Source: Streptomyces platensis
Lineage (GTDB): Bacteria; Actinomycetota; Actinomycetes; Streptomycetales; Streptomycetaceae
Reading direction: 5' to 3'
NCBI RefSeq assembly: GCF_008704855.1
Contig: NZ_CP023691.1
Coordinates: forward strand, 1,674,001 to 1,738,000
DNA length: 64,000 bases
The notes below the pieces were generated by a model. The model saw only the letters and a program-made list of their open reading frames with translations. It searched no databases and was not told where the DNA came from. Shown piece after piece: positions 33,564 to 42,367 of this stretch (its first letter is position 1; every line of letters starts with the position of its first letter). A program made the position numbers and the translations under genes.

Positions 33564-35348
33564 TCACGCCTCCTTCGTCTGGGTGGGGGCGGCGCCGCGA
33601 CGACGGCGCAGCGGCGGCTTGGCGCCCAGGCGCTTGGGATCGAGGCCGGACCAGGAGTGACCGTCGGCGAAGAACTTCCGCTGGGCCAGCATCGTCATCA
33701 GCGGCTTGGTGAAGTAGAAGACCACGACGACGTCGAGGACGGTGGTCAGGCCGAGCGTGAACGCGAAGCCCTTCACCTTGCCGACGGTGACGATGAACAG
33801 CACCGCGGCGGCCAGGAACGACACGAAGTCGGAGACCAGGATCGTACGGCGGGCCCGCGGCCAGCCGCGCTCGACGGCCGGGCGCAGGGTGCGGCCGTCG
33901 CGGATCTCGTCCCGGATCCGTTCGAAGTAGACGATGAACGAGTCGGCGGTGATACCGATGGCCACGATGGCGCCGCAGACCGCCGGGAGGTTCAGCGCGA
34001 ACCCGATGGTCGGGCCGAGCAACGTCATGATCGTGTACGTCAGGATCGCCGAGACGAAGAGACTCGCCAGCGCGACCAGCGCCAGCCCCCGGTAGTAGGC
34101 GACGAGGTAGATCACGACCAGTGCGAGGCCGATGGCGCCGGCGATCAGACCGGCGTGCAGCTGCTCGCCACCGAGCGCCGCGGTGACCGTGGTCTCGTCG
34201 TCGATCTTGAAGGAGAGCGGCAGGGAACCGTAGGACAGCATGTTGCCGAGGTCCTCGGCGGACTGCTGGTTGAAGCCGCCGGAGATCGTGGCGTTGCCGC
34301 CGTTGATCGCGTTGCTGACCGACGGAGCGGAGACCACCGCGCCGTCCAGCACGATCCCGAACTGGTTCTGCGGCGGCGCCTTGGCGGCCAGCTTGCCGGT
34401 GACGTCCGCGAACTTCTTGCCGCCGTTCGAGGTGAAGTCCATCTGGACGATCCAGCCCTGGCCCTGCTGGCTGTCGAAGACGGCCTTGGCGTCGCTGACG
34501 TCCGTGCCCTCGACGCCTACCGGGCCGAGCGCGTACTTCTGCGTGCCGTCTTCCTTGCACGCCACGATCGGGTCGGACGGCTTGGAGTTCGCGGCCTTCT
34601 CACCGGCGGTGGCGCGGCTCTGCTTGCTGGCGCAGTCCAGAGCGTTCAGCTGCTTCTGGAGGGCCGGCGGGATGTCCGCGCCGGGCGTCGGCGGAACCGC
34701 GGGGGCGGAGGGCTTGGCCGGGGCGGAGGGGGTGGGCTTGGCGGACGGTGCCTTCTTCAGCGCGTCCGTCACCGCCCGGCCCTGCGTCGTCGGCTTGGCG
34801 TCCGGCGACTGCGAGGACGAGGCCTTCTGCTGGGTACCCGGCTGGTCCTTGGCCGGGTCACCCGCGGCCTTGTCGCCCTTGGCCTTGCCGTTCGCGCCGC
34901 CCTTGGAGGGGCTGGGCTTGGGCTCGGGGGTCTTGGTGCCCGCCGTGGTGGTGAGCACCGGCCGGAACCCGAGCTTGGCGGTGGTGCCGACCTGCTGGCG
35001 GGCCTGCTTCGCGTCCGTCCCCTTGGGGATGTTCACGATGATGTGGTCGGTGCCCTGTGTCTGGACCTCGGCCTCGGACACACCGAGACCGTTGACCCGC
35101 CGCTCCATGATGCCGGCGGCGGTGTTCATGTTGGTCTCGTTGATCGCGTTGGGCTTGCCCGGCTGGTTCTGGGCCGCCAGCGTGAAGCTGGTGCCGCCCG
35201 CCAGGTCGATGCCCAGCCGCGGCGTCATCGTGCCGGAGTAGAACATCCCTCCGATCAGCCCCGCCATGGCGATGAGGACCAGGAGCAGGGTGCGGCCCGG
35301 ATGCCCCTGGCTCGCGGGCGCCCTGCGGCCCTTCTTCGGTGCTGCCAC
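33564..35348 (-). CDS. secD: Protein translocase subunit SecD with long Pro/Ala insert
   Basis: The 594 residues have an N-terminal membrane helix, the conserved LGIDLAGGTSFTL, a periplasmic P1 domain, and a C-terminal RND-like membrane domain (AGAIGLALVVIYLVAYYRG, GITADSFIVYFERIRDEIRDG). Between P1 halves, at about residues 125-235, lies a Pro/Ala/Ser/Lys-rich low-complexity insertion typical of Streptomyces homologues but absent from E. coli SecD. The start is GTG. A strong hairpin precedes the gene, between it and yajC, which could set the SecDF to YajC ratio. Confidence 0.95.
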   Translation of the reverse strand: MAAPKKGRRAPASQGHPGRTLLLVLIAMAGLIGGMFYSGTMTPRLGIDLAGGTSFTLAAQNQPGKPNAINETNMNTAAGIMERRVNGLGVSEAEVQTQGTDHIIVNIPKGTDAKQARQQVGTTAKLGFRPVLTTTAGTKTPEPKPSPSKGGANGKAKGDKAAGDPAKDQPGTQQKASSSQSPDAKPTTQGRAVTDALKKAPSAKPTPSAPAKPSAPAVPPTPGADIPPALQKQLNALDCASKQSRATAGEKAANSKPSDPIVACKEDGTQKYALGPVGVEGTDVSDAKAVFDSQQGQGWIVQMDFTSNGGKKFADVTGKLAAKAPPQNQFGIVLDGAVVSAPSVSNAINGGNATISGGFNQQSAEDLGNMLSYGSLPLSFKIDDETTVTAALGGEQLHAGLIAGAIGLALVVIYLVAYYRGLALVALASLFVSAILTYTIMTLLGPTIGFALNLPAVCGAIVAIGITADSFIVYFERIRDEIRDGRTLRPAVERGWPRARRTILVSDFVSFLAAAVLFIVTVGKVKGFAFTLGLTTVLDVVVVFYFTKPLMTMLAQRKFFADGHSWSGLDPKRLGAKPPLRRRRGAAPTQTKEA

Positions 35349-35446
35349 CTTCTCGTATCTCCCTGTCCAACCCCTCGGCCCGGGATGCCGGCCGAGGGGC
35401 CACGAAGTCTTGTGGGGACCTGCCCCCGCCGGAGCCTAGACCGTTC

Positions 35447-35490
35447 CGGAACCGCGGTGCACGACACACCACGCGTGCTCCGCGGTTCCG
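35447..35490 (-). terminator. Strong hairpin between yajC and secD
   Basis: Near-perfect inverted repeat: GGAACCGCGG plus GCACG on one side, CGTGC plus CCGCGGTTCC on the other, with one T-T mismatch, a ten-base loop and one further outer C-G pair. It lies just after the yajC stop (35501) in its reading direction and about 100 bases before secD. It could be a terminator, partial terminator or RNA-processing site. No U-tract follows. Confidence 0.6.
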
Positions 35491-35500
35491 TGGGGGTGGA

Positions 35501-36019
35501 CTACTTCGCGTCGTCGCCGGACTTCTTGTCGTCCTTCGCGGCGTCGGCGTCCGCCTTGACGGTGTCCTTGACCTCGTCGGCGGGCTTGGCGTCCTTGGCC
35601 TCGTCGGCGGCGGGCTCGGCGTCGGCCGGGGCGGTCTTGCCCAGGTCGATCTTGTCGGCCTTCTCGGCCTCGGCGGTGTCGCCGGTCAGCGAGGAGGCGT
35701 CGTCCGGAACAATCGGCTCGCCGGCGTGGATCGGGTCGGCACCGTCCAGGATGCGGTTGTACTCCTCGTCCGCGAGCACGGCGCCGATGGCGTTCTTGGC
35801 GTAAATGGCGTGCACGCCGGGGGCGACCTCCAGGAGGACGGTGTCCTCGTGGACTTCCTTGACCGTGGCGTACATGCCGCCGATGGTCCGGATGCCGGTG
35901 CCGACCTGCATTTCATTGCGCATCTGCGCGGCCGCCTGCTGCTTCTTCTTGGCGGACCGCGTCATCAGGAACATGGCCCCGATGAGGACGATGAAGGGGA
36001 GGAGAGTCACGATACTCAC
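35501..36019 (-). CDS. yajC: Preprotein translocase accessory subunit YajC
   Basis: Small single-span partner of SecDF. It has 172 residues from a GTG preceded by GAAGGA. The start gives the membrane helix SIVTLLPFIVLIGAMFLMTR, then the family signature RSAKKKQQ, GTGIRTIGGMYATVKEV and VAPGVHAIYAKNAIG. The C-terminal 80 residues are acidic and Ala/Lys/Asp-rich (a long disordered tail). The frame is open 26 codons upstream, but that part lacks a start signal. It follows ruvB by 161 bases. Confidence 0.92.
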   Translation of the reverse strand: MSIVTLLPFIVLIGAMFLMTRSAKKKQQAAAQMRNEMQVGTGIRTIGGMYATVKEVHEDTVLLEVAPGVHAIYAKNAIGAVLADEEYNRILDGADPIHAGEPIVPDDASSLTGDTAEAEKADKIDLGKTAPADAEPAADEAKDAKPADEVKDTVKADADAAKDDKKSGDDAK

Positions 36020-36180
36020 GGGACGGAAATCCTTCGCACGACCGCTGACGCGCGGTCTCATATACGGGGGTGGGTATGCCGCCCATACGAACGGCATCGG
36101 CGGAGTCTAGGCGAGTCCCCACCAGTGGAACAACGCACAGCATCCCACCGCAGTTCCTGACCGGGCGAGTCCCCGCGCCG

Positions 36181-37272
36181 TCACGCCCCGAACAAGCCCT
36201 GCTGCCCGCCGGCGCCCGCCTGCTGCTGTGGCGGGACGAGCCCCAGATGGTCCCAGGCCGCCGGGGTCGCGATCCGGCCCCTGGGGGTCCTGGCCAGCAG
36301 ACCTTCCCGTACGAGGAACGGCTCGGCGACCTCCTCGACCGTCTCCCGCTCCTCCCCCACCGCCACCGCGAGGGTCGACAGGCCCACCGGTCCGCCGCCG
36401 AACAGCTTGAGCAGGGCCGTGAGCACCGCGCGGTCGAGGCGGTCCAGGCCGCGGGCGTCGACCTCGTAGACCCCGAGGGCCTGGGAGGCGATCTCGCGGG
36501 TGATCAGGCCGTCGGCCTTCACCTGCGCGTAGTCGCGGACCCGGCGCAGCAGACGGTTGGCGATACGGGGCGTGCCCCGCGAGCGGCCGGCGATCTCCGC
36601 GGCGCCCTCGGGCTCTATCTCGACGTCCAGCAGCCCGGCCGAGCGGTGGATGACCCGCTCCAGCTCGGCGGGGGCGTAGAACTCCATATGGGCGGTGAAG
36701 CCGAAGCGGTCGCGCAGCGGGGGCGGCAGCAGACCGGCCCTGGTCGTGGCCCCGACCAGGGTGAACGGGGGGAGTTCGAGCGGGATGGCGGTGGCGCCCG
36801 GGCCCTTGCCGACGATCACGTCGACGCGGAAGTCCTCCATCGCCATGTAGAGCATTTCCTCGGCGGGCCGGGACATCCGGTGGATCTCGTCGAGGAAGAG
36901 GACCTCGCCCTCCTGGAGGGAGGAGAGGATCGCGGCGAGATCACCGGCGTGCTGGATGGCGGGGCCGGAGGTGATGCGGATCGGGGCGCCCATCTCGGCG
37001 GCGATGATCATCGAGAGGGTCGTCTTGCCGAGGCCCGGCGCTCCGGACAGCAGGACGTGGTCGGCGGTGGCACCGCGGGCCCGGGCGGCGCGCAGGACCA
37101 GGTCGAGCTGTTCGCGCACCCGCTCCTGGCCGACGAATTCCTCCAGGTCCTTGGGCCGCAGCGCGGCCTCGACGGCGGTGTCCTCACCGTCCGCGTCGGC
37201 CCCGACCAGCCGGTCGGGCGCGCCCGTGGCGGGGTCCTCGGTGGTGGGCGGTGCGGTGTCGTCCCAGTTCAC
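36181..37272 (-). CDS. ruvB: Holliday junction branch-migration helicase RuvB
   Basis: Hexameric AAA+ motor that drives branch migration with RuvA. The 363 residues contain [18 protein letters not shown], Walker [10 protein letters not shown], Walker B FLDEIHRM, sensor [21 protein letters not shown] with the Arg finger, and the C-terminal winged helix ([19 protein letters not shown]). The start is GTG. It is the last gene of the ruvC-ruvA-ruvB series, 81 bases after ruvA. A Gln/Gly-rich end ([17 protein letters not shown]) is typical of Streptomyces. Confidence 0.97.
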   Translation of the reverse strand: MNWDDTAPPTTEDPATGAPDRLVGADADGEDTAVEAALRPKDLEEFVGQERVREQLDLVLRAARARGATADHVLLSGAPGLGKTTLSMIIAAEMGAPIRITSGPAIQHAGDLAAILSSLQEGEVLFLDEIHRMSRPAEEMLYMAMEDFRVDVIVGKGPGATAIPLELPPFTLVGATTRAGLLPPPLRDRFGFTAHMEFYAPAELERVIHRSAGLLDVEIEPEGAAEIAGRSRGTPRIANRLLRRVRDYAQVKADGLITREIASQALGVYEVDARGLDRLDRAVLTALLKLFGGGPVGLSTLAVAVGEERETVEEVAEPFLVREGLLARTPRGRIATPAAWDHLGLVPPQQQAGAGGQQGLFGA

Positions 37273-37354
37273 TGCGGTGTGCCTCGCGGGGTCGGGGCGG
37301 CCGGGCCGCCTGCGTGGTCGAACGGTCGGGGGCGCGGGGCCCGGAGGGCGGCGG

Positions 37355-37975
37355 TCACCGGGCGCGGTTCAGGGTCTGGAGGGCGGCCTTGAGCAGCTGC
37401 GGCACCTGGGGCGCGCCGCCGTCGGCGACGGCCGCCTCGGCCTGCGGGGCGACCGCGGCGACCGCTTCGTCCGCCTCGCGGGTGGCGTAGCCGAGGCCGA
37501 TCAGGGCGGCGTGCAGCTGATCGCGCCAGCCGGGTGTGACGGCGCCGCCGACGCCCGCGCGGCCGGTGCCCACCGGCTCCCCCAGCCGGTCCTTGAACTC
37601 CAGGAGCAGCTTCTGCGCGCCCTTCTTGCCGATACCGGGCACGGCGGTGAGCGCCTTCTCGTCACCGGTGGCGACGGCCAGCCGCAGCGCGTCCGGCGAA
37701 TGCACCGCGAGCATCGCCTGGGCGAGCCGGGGGCCGACGCCACTGGCGGTCTGGAGCAGCTCGAAGGTCTGCCGCTCGTCATCGTCGGCGAAGCCGTACA
37801 AGGTGAGCGAGTCCTCGCGGACGACGAGGGAGGTGGCGAGCTTGGCCTGCTGTCCGATGCGCAGGCCGGAGAGGGTGTCCGGAGTGCACTGGACAGCCAT
37901 GCCGATACCGCCGACCTCGACGACGGCGGAGTCCGGTGCGAGGGCCGCGACCGGGCCGGAGACGAAGGCGATCAT
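37355..37975 (-). CDS. ruvA: Holliday junction-binding protein RuvA
   Basis: Tetrameric protein that binds four-way junctions and loads RuvB. The 206 residues begin [20 protein letters not shown] (OB fold), then have two helix-hairpin-helix motifs ([15 protein letters not shown] and [20 protein letters not shown]) and the C-terminal RuvB-binding domain ([18 protein letters not shown]). The ATG overlaps the ruvC stop (ATGA), supporting this start over the much longer open frame. Confidence 0.96.
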   Translation of the reverse strand: MIAFVSGPVAALAPDSAVVEVGGIGMAVQCTPDTLSGLRIGQQAKLATSLVVREDSLTLYGFADDDERQTFELLQTASGVGPRLAQAMLAVHSPDALRLAVATGDEKALTAVPGIGKKGAQKLLLEFKDRLGEPVGTGRAGVGGAVTPGWRDQLHAALIGLGYATREADEAVAAVAPQAEAAVADGGAPQVPQLLKAALQTLNRAR

Positions 37976-38544
37976 CGGGTGCCCTTCTGGGGTGTCGCCC
38001 GGCGGACGCCGGGAGCGCGGACGGGAGCGGCGCGGCGGGCCGCGGCATGCGCCTGCTGGAGGCGGTTGACCGCGGGGGCGCGCCAGATGTGACAGATGGC
38101 GAGGGCGAGGGCATCGGCGGCGTCGGCCGGCTTCGGTGGCGCGTCGAGCCGCAGCAGACGGGTCACCATCGCGCCGACCTGGGCCTTGTCGGCCCGGCCT
38201 GAGCCCGTGACGGCGGCCTTGACCTCGCTGGGGGTGTGCAGCGCGACCGGCAGCCCGCGGCGGGCCGCGCACAGCATGGCGACCGCGCTGGCCTGGGCGG
38301 TGCCCATGACCGTACGGACGTTGTGCTGGCTGAAGACCCGCTCCACGGCGACGAATTCGGGGCGGTACTCATCGAGCCAGGCGTCTATCCCGCGCTCGAT
38401 CTCGACCAGGCGCTGGGCGATCTCGGCGTCCGCGGGGGTGCGGACGACGCCGACGCCGACCATCGTCAGCGGCCGGCCGGCGACACCGTCGACCACCCCG
38501 ACCCCGCAGCGCGTCAGCCCCGGGTCCACCCCCAGCACCTTCAT
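37972..38544 (-). CDS. ruvC: Holliday junction resolvase RuvC
   Basis: Dimeric RNase H-fold endonuclease that cuts Holliday junctions. The 190 residues begin [20 protein letters not shown] with catalytic Asp7, then [19 protein letters not shown] with the Glu, and [23 protein letters not shown] and [12 protein letters not shown] with the final acidic pair. The C terminus carries a basic tail. It is the first gene of ruvCAB and follows yebC after a terminator, the usual bacterial order. Confidence 0.96.
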   Translation of the reverse strand: MKVLGVDPGLTRCGVGVVDGVAGRPLTMVGVGVVRTPADAEIAQRLVEIERGIDAWLDEYRPEFVAVERVFSQHNVRTVMGTAQASAVAMLCAARRGLPVALHTPSEVKAAVTGSGRADKAQVGAMVTRLLRLDAPPKPADAADALALAICHIWRAPAVNRLQQAHAAARRAAPVRAPGVRRATPQKGTR

Positions 38545-38635
38545 CGGTCCCCGCCCCTCGCCTATCGGTCAACTGTGCCTGCCTCGGAAGCGCATGCCCC
38601 CTGATCAGCACAGTAGTGGCTGCCACTGACAAACC

Positions 38636-38670
38636 GACGGGCCGACGGGGTGTGTCCCCGCCGGCCCGTC
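38636..38670 (-). terminator. yebC terminator
   Basis: 15-bp inverted repeat GACGGGCCGACGGGG with one mismatch and a five-base loop (TGTGT), 25 bases after the yebC stop codon. Confidence 0.7.
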
Positions 38671-38694
38671 AGACGACCGAGTGTGCCGCGCCGG

Positions 38695-39447
38695 TCAGGC
38701 GTCGACCTTGGCCATGACATCGTCCGAGACGTCGAAGTTGGCGAAGACGTTCTGCACGTCGTCGCTGTCCTCCAGCGCGTCGATCAGCTTGAAGATCTTG
38801 CGCGCGCCCTCTTCCTCCAGCTCGACCTGCATGGTCGGGACGAAGTTGGCGTCGGCCGAGTCGTAGTCGATGCCGGACTCCTGGAGGGCCGTGCGGACCG
38901 CGACCAGGTCGGTGGCCTCGCTGAGCACCTCGAAGGACTCGCCGAGGTCGTTGACCTCTTCGGCGCCCGCGTCCAGGACCGCGCCCAGGACGTCGTCCTC
39001 GGACAGTTCACCCTTGGGGACGATCACCACGCCCTTGCGGTTGAACAGGTACGACACCGAACCCGGGTCGGCCATCGAACCGCCGTTGCGGGTCATGGCG
39101 ACACGGACGTCCGAGGCGGCACGGTTGCGGTTGTCGGTGAGGCACTCGATGAGCACCGCGACACCGTTGGGGCCGTAACCCTCGTACATGATGGTCTCGT
39201 AGTCGGCGCCGCCGGCCTCAAGACCCGCACCGCGCTTGACCGCGGAGTCGATGTTCTTGTTGGGCACCGAGCTCTTCTTGGCCTTCTGGATGGCGTCGAA
39301 GAGGGTCGGGTTGCCGTCCACGTCGGCGCCGCCGGTGCGGGCCGCGACCTCGATGTTCTTGATCAGCTTCGCGAAGAGCTTGCCGCGCTTGGCATCGATC
39401 ACGGCCTTCTTGTGCTTCGTCGTAGCCCATTTAGAGTGGCCGGACAT
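38695..39447 (-). CDS. YebC/PmpR/TACO1-family protein
   Basis: 250 residues beginning [20 protein letters not shown], the signature of the family. The three-domain protein also shows [42 protein letters not shown] and the acidic middle region. Relatives were first described as transcriptional regulators. More recent work links YebC-type proteins to translation of proline-rich stretches, which would fit this proline-rich proteome. The gene lies between pdxT and ruvC, as in many bacteria. Confidence 0.95.
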   Translation of the reverse strand: MSGHSKWATTKHKKAVIDAKRGKLFAKLIKNIEVAARTGGADVDGNPTLFDAIQKAKKSSVPNKNIDSAVKRGAGLEAGGADYETIMYEGYGPNGVAVLIECLTDNRNRAASDVRVAMTRNGGSMADPGSVSYLFNRKGVVIVPKGELSEDDVLGAVLDAGAEEVNDLGESFEVLSEATDLVAVRTALQESGIDYDSADANFVPTMQVELEEEGARKIFKLIDALEDSDDVQNVFANFDVSDDVMAKVDA

Positions 39448-39579
39448 CCGCCTGTCTCCTTCGCGTAACCAACGTCTGAAACGAACGCCTCAGATCCTAC
39501 CGGGGCCGGGTCACACGGTGTCACTCCCGCCCGTCACCCGGCCACGACCGTGATCAAGCGCCGTGACCCGCCCCCGGGA

Positions 39580-40173
39580 TCAGTCCCGGGCCCGCCGCAC
39601 CATGTCCACGAACAGGGCGTGGACCCGGTGGTCGCCGGTGAGCTCCGGGTGGAAAGACGTGGCGAGGACGTTACCCTGCCGCACGGCCACGGTGTGCCCG
39701 TCGTACGTGGCCAGGACCTCGACCGCGCCACCGACCGACTCGACCCAGGGCGCCCGGATGAAGACGCCCTCGACCGGTCCGCCGGGGATCCCGGCGACGT
39801 CGATGGCCGCCTCGAACGACTCGTTCTGCCGCCCGAAGGCGTTACGGCGCACGATCATGTCGACGCCGCCGAACGTCTCCTGGTCGTCGCGGGCGTCCAG
39901 CAGCTTGTCGGCGACCATGATCATGCCGGCGCAGGTGCCGTAGACCGGCTTGCCCGCGCGGACGAACGCGCGCAGCGGCTCCAGCATGCCGAAGACGACG
40001 GCCAGCTTGGACATCGTGGTGGACTCGCCGCCCGGGATGACCAAGCCGTCGATCTCGTCCAGTTCCTCGGGACGGCGCACCGGCCGGGCCAGGGCGTCCG
40101 CCTCGGCGAGCGCGACGAGGTGCTCGCGGACGTCGCCCTGGAGAGCCAGCACACCGATGGTGGGGGTGCTCAT
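39580..40173 (-). CDS. pdxT: Pyridoxal 5'-phosphate synthase glutaminase subunit
   Basis: Releases ammonia from glutamine and channels it to PdxS for vitamin B6 synthesis. The 197-residue class I glutaminase has [28 protein letters not shown], the catalytic cysteine in [10 protein letters not shown], and His-Glu in [14 protein letters not shown]. It starts eight bases after pdxS, so the two are one transcript. A short GC-rich inverted repeat overlaps the stop codon. Confidence 0.97.
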   Translation of the reverse strand: MSTPTIGVLALQGDVREHLVALAEADALARPVRRPEELDEIDGLVIPGGESTTMSKLAVVFGMLEPLRAFVRAGKPVYGTCAGMIMVADKLLDARDDQETFGGVDMIVRRNAFGRQNESFEAAIDVAGIPGGPVEGVFIRAPWVESVGGAVEVLATYDGHTVAVRQGNVLATSFHPELTGDHRVHALFVDMVRRARD

Positions 40174-40181
40174 CCGGTGCC

Positions 40182-41093
40182 CTACCAGCCGCGGTTGGCG
40201 TAGCGCTCGGCCTCGGGGAGGGTGTCGCAGTTGATGCCGACCATGGCCTCGCCCAGGTTGCGGGACACGTCCGCGATCACCTTCGGGTCGTCGTAGAAGG
40301 TGGTGGCCTTCACGATCGCGGCGGCGCGCTTGGCGGGGTCACCGGACTTGAAGATGCCGGAGCCGACGAACACGCCCTCGGCACCGAGCTGACGCATCAG
40401 CGCGGCGTCGGCCGGGGTGGCGACACCACCGGCGGAGAACAGCACGACCGGCAGCTTGCCGAGCTCGGCAACCTCCTTGACCAGCTCGTACGGGGCGCGC
40501 AGCTCCTTGGCGGCGGCGAACAGCTCGTTGTTGTCGTAGCCGCGCAGCCGGGCGATCTCGCCCTTGATCTGACGCATGTGGCGCACCGCCTCGACGACGT
40601 TGCCGGTGCCGGCCTCGCCCTTCGAGCGGATCATGGCGGCGCCCTCGGTGATCCGGCGCAGCGCCTCGCCCAGGTTGGTGGCACCACACACGAAGGGGGT
40701 GGTGAAGGCCCACTTGTCGGAGTGGTTGACCTCGTCGGCCGGGGTGAGGACCTCGGACTCGTCGATGTAGTCGACGCCGAGCGACTGGAGGACCTGCGCC
40801 TCGACGAAGTGGCCGATCCGGGACTTGGCCATGACCGGGATGGAGACGGCGCTGATGATGCCGTCGATCATGTCGGGGTCCGACATCCGGGCCACGCCAC
40901 CGTCCTTGCGGATGTCGGCGGGGACCCGCTCCAGGGCCATGACGGCGACGGCGCCCGCGTCCTCGGCGATCTTCGCCTCTTCCGGCGTGACGACGTCCAT
41001 GATCACGCCGCCCTTGAGCTGCTCGGCCATCCCGCGCTTGACGCGCGCGGTTCCGGTCTCGGGGTTCTGGGGCGTGGTGGGCGTGCTGGACAC
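40182..41093 (-). CDS. pdxS: Pyridoxal 5'-phosphate synthase, lyase subunit
   Basis: Builds PLP from ribose 5-phosphate, glyceraldehyde 3-phosphate and ammonia. The 303-residue TIM barrel is highly conserved: [41 protein letters not shown], and [22 protein letters not shown], with lysines of the two active sites. The start is GTG. It lies downstream of the LemA-like gene with a 144-base gap holding no other gene. Confidence 0.97.
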   Translation of the reverse strand: MSSTPTTPQNPETGTARVKRGMAEQLKGGVIMDVVTPEEAKIAEDAGAVAVMALERVPADIRKDGGVARMSDPDMIDGIISAVSIPVMAKSRIGHFVEAQVLQSLGVDYIDESEVLTPADEVNHSDKWAFTTPFVCGATNLGEALRRITEGAAMIRSKGEAGTGNVVEAVRHMRQIKGEIARLRGYDNNELFAAAKELRAPYELVKEVAELGKLPVVLFSAGGVATPADAALMRQLGAEGVFVGSGIFKSGDPAKRAAAIVKATTFYDDPKVIADVSRNLGEAMVGINCDTLPEAERYANRGW

Positions 41094-41237
41094 GGTTTGA
41101 CCTCACTCAATGCGGGTGGCTGTACTGCTGCGCCCACACAACCGTTTGTGAGCGGCCCGGGAAAAGGGCCAATTAGAGGTCAGTGGCTCGTCACCGCTGG
41201 GAGCCGCCGGCTCCGCGCCCCCGGCCTGCTTCCCGGC

Positions 41238-41783
41238 TCAGTTCCCGGACGAGCGGTCGTCCAGAACGGCCGGCGGCTCATCATCCATCTCGAAGGCCAG
41301 CGGGAACGGCGCATGACCGGCCAGCCGAAAATACCGCACCACCCGGTGGCGGCGAACGGCACGGGCGGCCCGTACGGCGTCGTTGTGAAAGCGACGCGCC
41401 ATCGGGACACGGCGCACCGCGGCGGTCAGCTCGGCAACCGTCTGCTCGCCACCCGGCGCCTCCCGCACTGCCTCCAGCTGCGCCTCCTCCGCGAAGATCG
41501 CCCGCAGCGCCTGGCTCAGCTCACTCTCCGCGACCTCCCGGTGATCCTCCTCAGCCTGCCGCGCCTCGTGCGCGGCCTGGTAGAGGACGATCGAAGCGGC
41601 CGGATCCAGGACCCCCGACGTACCCACCTCCTGCGCGACGGACGCCCGTCGCAGCAGCTGGGCGTCGAGCGCCGCCCTGGCCGCGTCGATACGGGCGTGC
41701 AGGCGGTCGAGGCGGCCGGCCGTCCAGCTGAGGTAGATGCCGATGAGGACGATCGCGACGGCGATCCAGATGAACGTGGTCAC
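41238..41783 (-). CDS. LemA-like single-pass membrane protein
   Basis: 181 residues. An N-terminal membrane segment (FIWIAVAIVLIGIYLSW) is followed by long helices (LDRLHARIDAARAALDAQLL) and a C-terminal RFHNDAVRAARAVRRHRVVR motif, which resembles the conserved Asn/Arg pattern of LemA proteins. The role is unknown. The start is GTG without a clear ribosome-binding site. It begins only 13 bases from the first copy of the inverted element at 41797, so its promoter region has been replaced or reshaped by that element. Confidence 0.75.
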   Translation of the reverse strand: MTTFIWIAVAIVLIGIYLSWTAGRLDRLHARIDAARAALDAQLLRRASVAQEVGTSGVLDPAASIVLYQAAHEARQAEEDHREVAESELSQALRAIFAEEAQLEAVREAPGGEQTVAELTAAVRRVPMARRFHNDAVRAARAVRRHRVVRYFRLAGHAPFPLAFEMDDEPPAVLDDRSSGN

Positions 41784-41796
41784 GGGCGGTCACGTT

Positions 41797-42029
41797 ACCC
41801 GTCCGCTGCGGTTGGCTTTTCTTCCCACGTTTTTGGCTTTCCCGCCGTGGGGGTTGCTCGCCGTTGGTGGCCCGCTTGCGCGGTGCCCCCGCCGTTGCGC
41901 CTGCGGCGGGCGGGTCCGCTGCGCGGGGCTGTCGGGGTGCGGTGACGGGTCTGCGCGGGTGGGGGTTTCCGGACTGCTTCGCTTTACGTCCGGAAACCCC
42001 CACCCGCGCAGACCCGTCCCCTCCCGTTG
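41797..42029 (+). repeat. Copy L of a ~230-bp hairpin element (inverted pair)
   Basis: It begins ACCCGTCCGCTGCGG, then has a 147-bp block nearly identical to copy R: by eye, three substitutions and three short indels. The block contains a small hairpin, CCCGCCG/CGGCGGG (41888-41910). Next comes a long perfect hairpin (41944-42018) with the loop TGCTTCGCTTTAC, then the shared end CCCGTCCCCTCCCGTTG (42013-42029). The hairpin stem shares little with that of copy R. No protein fits: open frames here are shadows of the repeat. It is not a known insertion sequence by any feature I can see. Confidence 0.85.
41944..42018 (+). repeat. Variable-stem hairpin of copy L
   Basis: Perfect 31-bp stem (41944-41974 and 41988-42018) around the 13-base loop TGCTTCGCTTTAC. 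The stem core differs in sequence from copy R while pairing is complete. There is no U-tract on either strand. Confidence 0.9.
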
Positions 42030-42140
42030 AGGGATGGGAAGAACGTTGATGGGGGTGCACGTGGGTGGTCCGGTGCGCCTTATCGGTCGCAGTGAACTGG
42101 CTACGAATGGCCAGCCCCCACCTACCTGCACTCACTCTCC

Positions 42141-42367
42141 CAACGGGAGGGGACGGGCCGGAGGGGCCTGGTGTGTGGACGTAAAGCGAAGCAGTCCACA
42201 CACCAGGCCCCGGAGGTCCGTCACCGCACCCACAGCCCCGCGCAGCGGACCCCGCCCGCCGCAGGCGCAACGGCGGGGGCACCGCGAAGCGGGCCACAAA
42301 CGGCGAGCAACAACCACGGCGGGAAAGCCAAAAACGTGGGAAGAAAAGCCAACCGCAGCGGACGGGT
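42141..42367 (-). repeat. Copy R of the ~230-bp hairpin element, inverted
   Basis: On the minus strand it begins ACCCGTCCGCTGCGG at 42367, inside the pimA TAA stop codon, so the element is flush with the end of the gene. The same block as copy L follows, then a hairpin with the identical loop, and the end CCCGTCCCCTCCCGTTG at 42141. The 3' ends of copies L and R face each other across a 111-bp spacer (42030-42140) that is not obviously repeated. Together they fill the whole 583-bp gap between pimA and the LemA-like gene. Confidence 0.85.
42163..42211 (-). repeat. Variable-stem hairpin of copy R
   Basis: Perfect 18-bp stem (42163-42180 and 42194-42211), partly extended, around the same 13-base loop (TGCTTCGCTTTAC on the minus strand). 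The stem sequence (GTCCACACACCAGGCCCC) is unrelated to that of copy L apart from its ends. Confidence 0.9.

Noticed and set aside
41797..42367. A retron or CRISPR-like system at the hairpin elements.
   Set aside because: No reverse transcriptase, Cas or other enzyme gene is nearby, and only two copies in inverted order are present.
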